A program made the position numbers and the translations under genes. Below are positions 22,670 through 28,716 of a stretch of 28,716 nt of DNA, piece after piece (position 1 is the stretch's first letter; the number at the start of each line of letters is the position of its first letter). The notes below the pieces were generated by a model that was not told where the DNA came from, did not search any database, and saw only the letters and a list, made by a program, of their open reading frames with translations. Origin of the DNA: Syntrophaceae bacterium UBA5744 (lineage in GTDB: Bacteria > Desulfobacterota > Syntrophia > Syntrophales > UBA2192); the NCBI GenBank assembly GCA_002419215.1, contig DIFQ01000025.1, positions 1-28,716 of the forward strand, given 5' to 3'.

Positions 22670-23743
22670 TCATGAAAGAATGATGGGCTGGCCGCCGTCC
22701 ATGTCCCTCAACTGTCTGAGCTTCTTGTAGCCGACCTTGCTGAGGAAATCGTCGAAGGTCTCGCAGCCGAAGATGTACTCGTCATAATACTTCTTTAATC
22801 CGTCCTTGTTCCCCGTCTTGCGGAACTCGTCGCAGATCCCCCGGAACATCTTGATGTGGTCCATGTCGAACCAGTAGAACCCGTAGGAGGCGCCCGGGTA
22901 AGCACCGTAGGGCTGCTCGACGAGGGCGTCGACGGAGGCGTAGGGGATCTCCGTCAGGTTGGGGTAGGTCCGGATATTCTCGTTGGGGATGATCCTTTCG
23001 GTCGTCACGATCGTGTGTGCGGCCGCCATGGAGATCTCCGGGCACGTGCAGTGCGCGCCGAAGATCCGGCTGTTGCCGTAGATATCCGCCGCCGTCACAT
23101 GGACGATCCCCAGATCGGGATGGCAGGCGGGAACGAGATAGACGTTCTTGTCCGTGAAGGGGCACTCCACCATCCGGCCGCGGTTGACGAGTTCCATGTC
23201 GGATCCGCCGTGGTCGCGCGTCGGGACAAAGGGAATTCCCATGGCCGCAGCCTTGAACCGCGCCGACATGCCGTAGTTCGTGTAATCGTCGAGACGGATC
23301 ATGCCGTTCGACGTGAGATACCTCAGCAGGGGGGCGATGCCGATGACCTCGTATCCCCACCAGGCAAGCTCCACGCGCCGGATGGAGACCCGCTCGGGGT
23401 CGAGGATCATGGCCCCCGCCAGCAGCTCGGCACAGATGGAATTCGACTGAAACGACAGGGTCAGGTTCCGGGCGCCGTGCCGAATGATCTCGTGCACGAT
23501 CGCCACGGGGACTCTCGTGTTGACGAAACCGCCGATGCCGATGTTGATGCCGTCGCGGACGTGCCTCCCCACGGCTTCTTTCAGCGGCATGCATTTGTCA
23601 CGCATGCCCTTGGCCTTATTGGACATGGTCCGTCTCGCCTCGTCCGGCGACGGGCCCCACCACTCGAAGGGCTCCTCAGCCATCTTCCGGTCATACTTCA
23701 GATTGGATACCTTCTTGATCTTTGAACTCACCTTGCTCTTCAT
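22670..23743 (-). CDS. CoA-transferase subunit A, glutaconate/IpdA-like
   Basis: Large subunit of the CoA-transferase, 357 aa, about 35 residues longer than GctA, mostly as a basic N-terminal extension before the core KCMPLKEAVGRHVRDG. Core features: INIGIGGFVNTRVPVAIVHEI (glycine-rich CoA-binding start), FVPTRDHGGSDM, CHPDLGIVHVTAADIYGNSRI, and a C-terminal PYGAYPGASYGFYWFDMDH typical of GctA/IpdA. ATG 23743 has GGGAGG 7 nt upstream. A TTGACT-N17-TATACG promoter lies about 75 bp further upstream. It forms a two-gene operon with subunit B, suggesting organic-acid or aromatic-ring degradation in an anaerobe. Confidence 0.88.
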   Translation of the reverse strand: MKSKVSSKIKKVSNLKYDRKMAEEPFEWWGPSPDEARRTMSNKAKGMRDKCMPLKEAVGRHVRDGINIGIGGFVNTRVPVAIVHEIIRHGARNLTLSFQSNSICAELLAGAMILDPERVSIRRVELAWWGYEVIGIAPLLRYLTSNGMIRLDDYTNYGMSARFKAAAMGIPFVPTRDHGGSDMELVNRGRMVECPFTDKNVYLVPACHPDLGIVHVTAADIYGNSRIFGAHCTCPEISMAAAHTIVTTERIIPNENIRTYPNLTEIPYASVDALVEQPYGAYPGASYGFYWFDMDHIKMFRGICDEFRKTGNKDGLKKYYDEYIFGCETFDDFLSKVGYKKLRQLRDMDGGQPIILS

Positions 23744-23817
23744 TCACGACCTCCCTCTCTCGATATTGGGAATACCGGCCGTGTCCGAAGCCGAAAGGAC
23801 GCCGCCGGGCCCAGCGG

Positions 23818-23846
23818 CGTATACACAAAAAATGAGGTTAAGTCAA
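23818..23846 (-). promoter_or_regulatory. Promoter of the CoA-transferase operon
   Basis: On the minus strand: -35 TTGACT (23841-23846), 17-nt spacer, -10 TATACG (23818-23823). It lies in the 231-bp divergent gap and leaves a leader of roughly 65-70 nt. Confidence 0.65.
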
Positions 23847-23905
23847 CTGAAATGGTCGCCATGGAAGCCCCCTTGCCCGATCCCTTCCTCCTGTGTATTT
23901 CAGGA

Positions 23906-23934
23906 TTGTCAACGGAGCCTTTTTAGAGTATAAG
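23906..23934 (+). promoter_or_regulatory. Promoter of the small basic protein gene
   Basis: -35 TTGTCA (23906-23911), 17-nt spacer, -10 TATAAG (23929-23934), each five of six consensus. The ATG at 23975 follows about 34 nt after the expected start of transcription. Confidence 0.7.
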
Positions 23935-23974
23935 TGCGGCCTTGGATAAAATGCATGATCGGTGGAGGTTGTTC

Positions 23975-24106
23975 ATGGGAAGTCACAAGAAGCACGAGAG
24001 GAAAAAGGAGCTGCGGCGCAAATGGAAGCGCCAGGAGAAGAGGAAGAAGCTGATCGCCAAGGGACTCAACCCCGACGAGAGCAACAAGATCAAGAAAATG
24101 GCCTGA
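23975..24106 (+). CDS. Small highly basic protein (43 aa)
   Basis: A short frame beginning MGSHKKHERKKELRRKWK and ending IKKMA. Roughly 40% of residues are Lys or Arg, and one amphipathic helix is likely. GGAGG lies 7 nt before ATG 23975 and a near-consensus promoter precedes it, so expression is well supported. It resembles short Lys/Arg-rich proteins of unknown function (DUF6800-type), a tentative match from memory; RNA or ribosome binding would be a guess from charge. It stands alone, divergent from the CoA-transferase operon. Confidence 0.65.
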   Translation: MGSHKKHERKKELRRKWKRQEKRKKLIAKGLNPDESNKIKKMA

Positions 24107-24110
24107 GCGG

Positions 24111-24178
24111 CCTGCGGCCGCAGGAAACAGGTCTCAGGCAACAGGAAACGCGTTGTCTCTTCTCACCCCTGTTGCCTG
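24111..24178. repeat. Palindrome and CAGGCAACAGG inverted repeat after the small gene
   Basis: A perfect palindrome CCTGCGGCCGCAGG (24111-24124) begins 5 bp after the small gene stop. Next, CAGGCAACAGG (24135-24145) and CCTGTTGCCTG (24168-24178) form an exact 11-bp inverted repeat with a 22-nt loop. No T-run follows. The remainder of the gap to 24348 holds no supported gene. Confidence 0.6.
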
Positions 24179-24348
24179 TACCCCGTCACCTTTTCGTTTG
24201 ATTTGTCTGCCTGCCACCGCCGCGTTTAGGGCGGCGACACCCCACCTTGCGTTCACCCGGCCGGATCGAAGACCCTTGAGGGCCGGGCGGACGGCCCCCT
24301 TCGGTGTGTTAAACGGCCCGACGTCCCGTCGCTTTCCTTTTGGCTGTC

Positions 24349-24945
24349 TCAGGGGTTGATGACGCTGACCGGCCAGAGCATGAAGATCCCCTTGCGGACC
24401 ATCATGACGGCGATGGCTGCAAGGAGGATCCCGGCCAGCTTGGACAGGGCCCTCGATCCTGAACGGCCGAGGATCCGGTTGATCGGTTCGGCCAGCCAGA
24501 ATACGGCGCCGGCTATGATGATGTTCACCACCGTGGCGGCAACGGTGGGCATGATGCCGTACTCGCCCACCAGGATGAATATCGTCGTCAGCACTGCCGG
24601 CCCCACGATGAGGGGAACCCCGATGGGGACGGCGCCCAGGCTGTCGGCTTCAACCTGGGCGATCCTCTTCTCCACGGTGATGACGTCGATGACCGAAATC
24701 GTGAAAAGCAGGATTCCCCCTGCGATGAGGAAATCCGCCACGGTGATGCCCAGGTACTCGAAAATCCAGCGGCCCAGGGCGAGAAAAACGAGGGCCACGA
24801 CCAGGGCCGTGATCATCGACTCGACGATGACTTTCCGTACCGCCTGCCGCGCGACGCCCTCCGTCAGGTGCATGAACAGCGGGAGGATGCCCACGGCATC
24901 GACGGCAACGAACATGGGAAAGAAACAGAGCCAGAAATCGGCCAT
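24349..24945 (-). CDS. MarC/YchE-family inner-membrane protein
   Basis: 198-aa protein with six hydrophobic segments. Recognised by the N-terminal FFPMFVAVDAVGILPLFMHLT (the MarC 'NPxG-like' start, here VDAVG), the FLIAGGILLFTISVIDV helix and the PIGVPLIVGPAVLTTIF segment. MarC proteins have no proven substrate, despite older claims about multidrug resistance. The ATG at 24945 (MADFWLCF) is chosen: AAGGA lies about 10 nt upstream. The frame stays open upstream through a 9-bp repeat encoding an Asn/Glu-rich stretch to a TTG at 25014, but this is not part of the family. Confidence 0.88.
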   Translation of the reverse strand: MADFWLCFFPMFVAVDAVGILPLFMHLTEGVARQAVRKVIVESMITALVVALVFLALGRWIFEYLGITVADFLIAGGILLFTISVIDVITVEKRIAQVEADSLGAVPIGVPLIVGPAVLTTIFILVGEYGIMPTVAATVVNIIIAGAVFWLAEPINRILGRSGSRALSKLAGILLAAIAVMMVRKGIFMLWPVSVINP

Positions 24946-24960
24946 GGCCGATTCGTCCTT

Positions 24961-24993
24961 TTCGTTTATTTCGTTTGTTTCGTTTATTTCGTC
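24961..24993. repeat. 9-bp tandem repeat TTCGTTTAT (about 3.7 copies)
   Basis: Units TTCGTTTAT, TTCGTTTGT, TTCGTTTAT and a partial TTCGTC lie 15 bp upstream of the MarC start. The 9-bp period is in frame with marC on the minus strand (Asn-Glu-Ile/Thr). Most likely a non-coding microsatellite-like tract in the marC leader. Confidence 0.85.
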
Positions 24994-25035
24994 AGGGCGC
25001 CTGCCGCAGCACAAAGCCTGCAGTCTTCAGCATAC

Positions 25036-25067
25036 AGCCAACAGTCAAGACCTATTGACTGTCGGCT
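25036..25067 (-). repeat. Stem-loop in the wrbA-marC gap
   Basis: Arms AGCCAACAGTCAA (25036-25048) and TTGACTGTCGGCT (25055-25067) pair over 13 positions with a 6-nt loop. On the minus strand the single non-Watson-Crick pair is G-U; on the plus strand it is an A-C mismatch, but a T-run (25067-25071) follows only on the plus strand. It lies about 31 bp after the wrbA stop. It may help end or stabilise wrbA mRNA; it is embedded in CAGCATACAGCCAACAGTC-like words. Confidence 0.5.
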
Positions 25068-25097
25068 TTTTGTCCTTGATGCTCGGACCTCGAATCT

Positions 25098-25709
25098 CTA
25101 TTTCACCAGCTTGGCGGCGATCTGCGCGACGTGCCTTCCCTGCCAGCGGGCGGCGGCCAGCTCGTTTTCGCTGGGCATGCGCTCGCCCTTCCCGCCGGCG
25201 ATGGTCGAGGCGCCGTAGGGGGAGCCGCCGGTGATCTCGTCGATGCGATTTTGTCCCGTGAACGCGTAGGGAAGGCCCACGACAACCATCCCCTGGTGGA
25301 GCAAGGTTATGTGAAACGTCAGGATGGTCGACTCCTGGCCGCCGTGCTGGGTGGCCGAACTGGTGAAGACGCTCCCTGCCTTGCCGACTAGCGCATTTTT
25401 TGCCCAGAGCTGTCCCGTCGCATCGAGGAACTGGCGCATCTGTCCGCACATGTTTCCGAATCGCGTCGGTGTCCCGAAGATGATCGCGTCGGCGCCGGCC
25501 AGCTCATCGACCTTGCAGATCGGAATCCCTGCCATGGCCTTCTGGGCCTCCAGGGCGCCCATCTTGCCGAGGATCTCGTCGGACAGCGTTTCGGGGACCC
25601 GGCGCAGCGCGACTTCCGTGCCGGGAACCTCCTTGGCCCCTTCGGCAATGGCCTGCGCCATCTTGTAGATGTGGCCGTACATGGAGTAGAAAACGACGAG
25701 CATCTTCAT
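25098..25709 (-). CDS. wrbA: NAD(P)H:quinone oxidoreductase, WrbA type
   Basis: Flavodoxin-like FMN enzyme reducing quinones by two electrons, 203 aa, normal WrbA length. FMN contacts: VVFYSMYGHIYKMA (phosphate loop, 5-18), GTPTRFGNMCGQMRQFLD (79-96), TSSATQHGGQE (116-126). The C-terminus PSENELAAARWQGRHVAQIA is characteristic. ATG 25709 has AAAGGAG 7 nt upstream. It likely protects the cell from oxidative or quinone stress. It stands between repeat-bearing gaps and shares strand with the cysteine desulfurase upstream, 152 bp away. Confidence 0.93.
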   Translation of the reverse strand: MKMLVVFYSMYGHIYKMAQAIAEGAKEVPGTEVALRRVPETLSDEILGKMGALEAQKAMAGIPICKVDELAGADAIIFGTPTRFGNMCGQMRQFLDATGQLWAKNALVGKAGSVFTSSATQHGGQESTILTFHITLLHQGMVVVGLPYAFTGQNRIDEITGGSPYGASTIAGGKGERMPSENELAAARWQGRHVAQIAAKLVK

Positions 25710-25791
25710 GATTTTCTCCTTTCTTGTTCTTGATCGGATCTTGCTTCCTGGAATGATATGGACAGGGATTTTCACCCTCACCTCTATCCCG

Positions 25792-25845
25792 TTCGACCAG
25801 CTCACGGCCCTGAGCATGTCGAAGGGCTCTCCCCTCAAGGGAGAG
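25792..25845. repeat. REP-like palindromic element
   Basis: TTCGACCAGCTCA (25792-25804) and TGAGCATGTCGAA (25811-25823) are inverted with two mismatches, followed by CTCTCCC-CTCAA-GGGAGAG (25827-25845), a perfect 7-bp hairpin. The words CCTGAGC(A/C)TGTCGAAGG and CTCTCCC...GGGAGAG recur in intergenic REP-like sequences of many proteobacteria. It lies 3' of the cysteine desulfurase gene. Confidence 0.7.
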
Positions 25846-25861
25846 GAAGATTAATGTACTG

Positions 25862-26995
25862 CTACCTTCTTAGGCGTTTAACTGCTGTAGCAATTATTTC
25901 TGAGGCGCGGTCCGCTTCTCCTTGTGTCGTGTACTTCCCCGTCGACAGCCGGATCGTCCCTCGGGCCCACTCGATGGGGACCGCCATGGCGCGGAGCGTT
26001 CGGGACAACTCCACTGCATTGCCATGGCAGGCTGCCCCCGCGGAGGCGGCAAGCCCCTCCATGGCCTGGAGCAGGGCTCCCGCATCGACCCCCCGGAAGC
26101 TCACGCTCAAAGTGTTCGGGAGCCGGCTTTCCGGGTGCCCGTTCACCCTCACAGCTTCAACGGCCCTGAGCAACCCCTCCTCGATTCGGTCCCTGGTCCG
26201 CTTCATGCGATCCATGTTCGCCGCCAGGCCGCGCCCGGCAGCCTCGCAGGCCGCCCCCAGGCCGGCAGCCCCGATGACATTCTCCGTACCTGCCCTTCTT
26301 CCCGTCTCGTGCCCGGCTCCGTGCATGAATTTCTCCAGCTGAACGCCGTCGCGCACATAGAGGACCCCTACGCCCTTCGGGGCGTAGAGCTTGTGCCCCG
26401 CAATGGTCAGCAGATCGATGCCCAGTTCGGACACATCGACGGGGATCTTCCCTGCAGACTGGGCCGCGTCGGTATGCACCAGGATGCCGCGCCGGCGGGC
26501 GATGCGGACGATCTCGCCGATCGGCTGGATCGTCCCCACCTCGTTGTTGGCATGCATGACGCTCACCAGGATGGTTCTTTCCGTAACGGCTTTTTCGAGA
26601 GCCTCCACGTCGAGGATCCCGTGAGCGTCGACGGGCACGCAGGTGACGTCGAATCCGTCAGCGGCCAGGTACTCGCAGACCTCCGTCACGGCGGGATGTT
26701 CGAAGGCCGAGGTGATGATGTGATTTCCCTTGCTGCGATGCGCCCGTGCAGCACCTTTGATGGCGTGGTTGTTCGATTCCGTCCCGCCGCTCGTGAAGAG
26801 GACCTCGGAGGGTCTGGCGTTGAGCAGAGCCGCCACCTGCCCGCGGGCCTTCTCGACGCCCTTGCGGGCCGCAGCACCGTATGCGTGGCTGCTCGAAGGG
26901 TTGCCGAAATGCTCCCGGATGTAAGGCAGCATGGCCGCGGCCACCTCGGGGTCGATCGGCGTCGTGGCGTTGTAGTCGAGATAGATGGGTTTCAT
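25862..26995 (-). CDS. Cysteine desulfurase (NifS/IscS family)
   Basis: PLP enzyme releasing sulfane sulfur from cysteine for Fe-S cluster or thiocofactor synthesis, 377 aa. MKPIYLDYNATTPIDP is the family N-terminus, so ATG 26995 is used rather than a TTG two codons upstream. Features: GGTESNNHAI (70-79), His100 in AFEHPAV, Asp177/Gln179 in HTDAAQSAGK, PLP lysine Lys202 in AGHKLYAPKG, RAGTENV (235-240), and the persulfide cysteine Cys323 in SAGAACHGNA. The active-site loop (AACHG) differs from IscS SSACTSA, so it fits the stand-alone NifS-like group. No iscU, nifU or sufE gene adjoins it; its partner is unknown. Confidence 0.93.
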   Translation of the reverse strand: MKPIYLDYNATTPIDPEVAAAMLPYIREHFGNPSSSHAYGAAARKGVEKARGQVAALLNARPSEVLFTSGGTESNNHAIKGAARAHRSKGNHIITSAFEHPAVTEVCEYLAADGFDVTCVPVDAHGILDVEALEKAVTERTILVSVMHANNEVGTIQPIGEIVRIARRRGILVHTDAAQSAGKIPVDVSELGIDLLTIAGHKLYAPKGVGVLYVRDGVQLEKFMHGAGHETGRRAGTENVIGAAGLGAACEAAGRGLAANMDRMKRTRDRIEEGLLRAVEAVRVNGHPESRLPNTLSVSFRGVDAGALLQAMEGLAASAGAACHGNAVELSRTLRAMAVPIEWARGTIRLSTGKYTTQGEADRASEIIATAVKRLRR

Positions 26996-27005
26996 GGGCA
27001 ACCAG

Positions 27006-27040
27006 GGTATCGGGGATCGGGTATAGGGTATCGGGAATAG
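27006..27040. repeat. Degenerate GGGTATCGGG tandem tract
   Basis: The words GGGTATCGGG, GATCGGGTATA and GGGTATCGGG follow each other with a period of about 8-12 bp, just upstream of the cysteine desulfurase start. The same words form the tract at 12035-12066, 15 kb away. The 105-bp gap has no other visible feature. Confidence 0.75.
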
Positions 27041-27100
27041 AGGAGAGAAAAACCGGATTCTGAATATCCGTGTTCCTTTGCTCGCCTTGTTGGAATGATC

Positions 27101-27529
27101 TCATATGGGGATGATCCCCGCAAGCACCAAGCCGGAAATGATGTTGAGGGAGATGAGGATCAACGTTATGGCGCCTGCCCGGCGGTGGAGCTTTCGAATC
27201 TCCGCTCGCCGTTCCTTCAGGACGAATTGAAGCTGGCCCAGGACGGGCGTCGTCATCGAGGAGAGCACCATGAGCGTCCCCACCCAGGCGTGAAGCACCT
27301 GGAAGTGAGGGCCGCCGAAGTCGGACACCATGGCCAGGGCCGCCGAGAAACCGCCGGCAACCGAAAGGGAACCGCAGGCCCCCAGCGCCCTGTGGAAGCG
27401 GAACCACCAGGGTTTTCCCCTCATGAGGCGGGCAACCGTGACGCCCGCCGTCATGAGCAAAAGACCTGCGATCATGAAACCGGCATGGAGGTAAAGGAGC
27501 ACGATTCCCCTCCTCGATCCGCTCCGCAT
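27101..27529 (-). CDS. Cytochrome b561-like four-helix membrane protein
   Basis: 142 aa with four hydrophobic helices (about 9-33, 44-68, 80-101, 116-139). Each helix or its edge carries a histidine suited to haem binding: His15, His46, His80 and His115, spaced as in the cytochrome b561 domain that holds two b haems for transmembrane electron transfer. An extra His75 precedes helix 3. The start at ATG 27529 is uncertain, with only a G-run upstream. It lies 46 bp after a secreted superoxide-reductase-like gene on the same strand, so electron exchange between the two is plausible but unproven. Confidence 0.65.
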   Translation of the reverse strand: MRSGSRRGIVLLYLHAGFMIAGLLLMTAGVTVARLMRGKPWWFRFHRALGACGSLSVAGGFSAALAMVSDFGGPHFQVLHAWVGTLMVLSSMTTPVLGQLQFVLKERRAEIRKLHRRAGAITLILISLNIISGLVLAGIIPI

Positions 27530-27575
27530 CCCCGGTTCTCGCCGGTCGGAGCGGCCCGGATTCTCCGGCTGCGCG

Positions 27576-27938
27576 CTAGACGCCGGGTGAGAACTTCACC
27601 GTCTTGGAGCCGTGGATACTGCAGAAGGCCGTAATCTCGAAATTGTCGGCGCCCGTCGCAGCCACCTTGTAGGTGTAGGCAAAGGTGTCGCCGGCCTGCT
27701 TGGCATAGACACCCCGTTGGACGACCTGGCCGTTTTTCTTCACCTCCACCTCCTTGATGAAGTGCCTGTCAGGGTTGTTGGAGGTGTGGGTGATCTTCAC
27801 ATTGAGAGTCTGGGCTTTGTAGTCGTAGGACACCTCTATACTCTGCGGGCTGTGCGCCAGTGCCGGGAGAGGCAGGCTGAGGGCGAAGAGGGCGGAAACC
27901 AAAACAACCAGTAAACGCGCCGGGACCGTCTTTTTCAT
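27576..27938 (-). CDS. Secreted superoxide reductase (desulfoferrodoxin)-domain-like protein
   Basis: 120 aa. Residues 1-28 form a Sec signal peptide with cleavage after ALA, leaving His29 at the mature N-terminus. The rest is a beta-sandwich-like domain with VKITHTSNNPDRHFIKEVEV (His51, His59) and EITAFCSIHGSK (Cys106, His109). This resembles the desulfoferrodoxin site, in which paired histidines and a C-x2-H motif bind iron; the spacing H-x7-H differs from the usual H-x5-H. A copper site using the N-terminal His is an alternative. ATG 27938 has GAAAGGAG upstream, 15 bp after the preceding gene's stop. Enzymatic activity is not established. Confidence 0.6.
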   Translation of the reverse strand: MKKTVPARLLVVLVSALFALSLPLPALAHSPQSIEVSYDYKAQTLNVKITHTSNNPDRHFIKEVEVKKNGQVVQRGVYAKQAGDTFAYTYKVAATGADNFEITAFCSIHGSKTVKFSPGV

Positions 27939-27953
27939 GGTGGTGCACTCCTT

Positions 27954-28716
27954 TCAAATAGTCTTGGTTATTATATCACGGGCCTCGAGGAACCCCAACA
28001 TTTCACTTACGGTCCGGACCGGTTTTGCGCAGGCGAAATTCCGGCAGACATAGGCCGTTGCCCTGCCCCCTTCGGCCTTCATGTCTTTCGTGTAAGGTGC
28101 GATGGCCGCAATTGCGCCCGACCCGGCCCCCTGCGGCCTCAACAGCAGGACCCGGTTCGGCAGGAAAGCCCGCCTCACCGCATCCAGCATCTCTTGCGTG
28201 TCCTTTGCCCCCGGCTTGCCGGCAATGACGATCTCGAACTGGGGGCCCGCAAGAAACTCGAGGGCCACCATGAGCTGGGAATAAGCCGAGGGGATCTGCC
28301 CGATATTGCGGGCGAAGGCCCGGGAAACACCGATGGCCTTCTGTTCCAGTTCTGACCTGCCCGTGATGCGCGAAAGGCGAAGAAGATCGAGCATGATCAC
28401 CGAGTTGCCCGAGGGAATCGCCCCGTCGTAGCTGTCCTTCTGCCTGAAGAGGATCTCCTCGCCGTCGTCGGCGGTGAAGAAGAAGCCCCCGTCTTTTTCA
28501 TCGTGGAAGTGATCTATCGTATTATCGGCCAGTTCGAGTGCGGTCTTTAGGGCTTCGGCATCGAAGGTCGCCTCGTAGAGTTCCAGGAGCCCCCAGATGA
28601 GGAAGGCGTAGTCGTCGAGCATCCCGGGCACGGCAGCTTCGCCCTCCCGATACCGGTGCAGGAGCCTGCCCCGCTTGTCCCTCAGGCGTGCAAGGACGAA
28701 GCGGGCCGCCTCCGCC
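27954..28716 (-). CDS. YyaL/DUF255-type thioredoxin-domain protein, C-terminal part
   Basis: The visible 254 residues are the C-terminal part of a protein that begins beyond the right edge. They match the (alpha/alpha)6-barrel region of YyaL/SPATA20-like proteins: MLDDYAFLIWGLLELYEATF, GGFFFTADDGEEILFR, KDSYDGAIPSGNSVIMLDLL, then a Rossmann-like tail with VIAGKPGAKDTQEMLDAVRR and a final YVCRNFACAKPVRTVSEM. The Cys pair in CRNFAC is common near the end. The family has an N-terminal thioredoxin domain and about 680 residues; its biochemical role is not well known. It lies 15 bp upstream of the superoxide reductase-like gene on the same strand, so they may be co-transcribed. Confidence 0.88.
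   Translation of the reverse strand, partial: AEAARFVLARLRDKRGRLLHRYREGEAAVPGMLDDYAFLIWGLLELYEATFDAEALKTALELADNTIDHFHDEKDGGFFFTADDGEEILFRQKDSYDGAIPSGNSVIMLDLLRLSRITGRSELEQKAIGVSRAFARNIGQIPSAYSQLMVALEFLAGPQFEIVIAGKPGAKDTQEMLDAVRRAFLPNRVLLLRPQGAGSGAIAAIAPYTKDMKAEGGRATAYVCRNFACAKPVRTVSEMLGFLEARDIITKTI

Noticed and set aside
24153..24359. 68-codon frame on the plus strand before marC
   Set aside because: Composition is arginine/proline-rich, it overlaps repeat DNA and the marC 3' end, and it has no ribosome site or recognisable motif.
24946..25014. N-terminal extension of MarC through the TTCGTTTAT repeat
   Set aside because: It starts at a TTG with no ribosome site and encodes a low-complexity Asn/Glu stretch ahead of the standard MarC start.
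25036..25075. Plus-strand intrinsic terminator (hairpin plus T-run)
   Set aside because: There is no plus-strand gene upstream for it to end; on the coding (minus) strand there is no T-run. Kept only as a stem-loop.
1..28716. CRISPR array, tRNA, rRNA, transposase or phage genes
   Set aside because: None seen: the repeats present are short, degenerate and lack regular spacers, and no coding frame matched mobile-element proteins.

Overview
The window is GC-rich chromosomal DNA from an anaerobic, probably deltaproteobacterial organism (Desulfobacterota, Syntrophales-like). That placement is an inference from gene content: a GctAB-type CoA-transferase pair, a malonyl/acyl type II fatty-acid-like cluster, ECF biotin uptake, MoxR/CoxE-type genes and GC-rich coding with many ATGA stop/start overlaps. 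No rRNA, tRNA, CRISPR array, transposase or phage gene was seen.

Left end (1-4852, minus strand): a tetR - membrane fusion protein - RND permease drug-efflux operon; the permease runs off the left edge. tetR has a sigma70-type promoter with a perfect 18-bp palindromic operator directly after the -10 box.

5005-13735 (plus strand): the most interesting unit. A near-consensus sigma54 (-24/-12) promoter precedes a tightly packed cluster: malonyl-CoA:ACP transacylase, acyl-CoA dehydrogenase-like flavoprotein, FabH-like KSIII, FabA-like dehydratase, FabG-like ketoreductase, FabZ-like dehydratase, FabF-like ketosynthase, a dedicated ACP, a PlsC-type acyltransferase and a phosphopantetheinyl transferase, closed by an intrinsic terminator. 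No enoyl reductase is present but there are two dehydratases, so an unsaturated or otherwise specialised acyl chain loaded on a private ACP and moved to a lipid acceptor is a reasonable hypothesis. Its three larger internal gaps hold small GAA/TTCG-capped hairpins; two of those gaps also hold degenerate short-period repeats.

13896-17237 (plus): a visibly more AT-rich block with a marR gene (clear promoter), a hotdog-fold protein, a MoxR-type AAA+ ATPase and a CoxE-like VWA protein; the last two use TTG starts and abut each other. 17399-18286 (minus) is an RNase D.

18425-21771 (minus): a biotin module. A BirA box with the exact TTGTCAACC-N14-GGTTGACAA layout overlaps the -35 element of birA, followed by bioY, an ECF ATPase and an ECF T subunit, linked by GTGA/ATGA overlaps. 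21794-23846 (minus): a two-subunit GctAB-like CoA-transferase with promoter and strong terminator. A 43-aa basic protein with its own promoter (plus) lies opposite.

24349-28716 (minus): MarC-family membrane protein, WrbA-type quinone reductase, cysteine desulfurase, a four-helix cytochrome b561-like protein, a secreted protein resembling the superoxide reductase iron-binding domain, and the C-terminal part of a YyaL/DUF255-type protein running off the right edge. Gaps between these genes repeatedly contain degenerate short-period or palindromic repeats of no obvious function.
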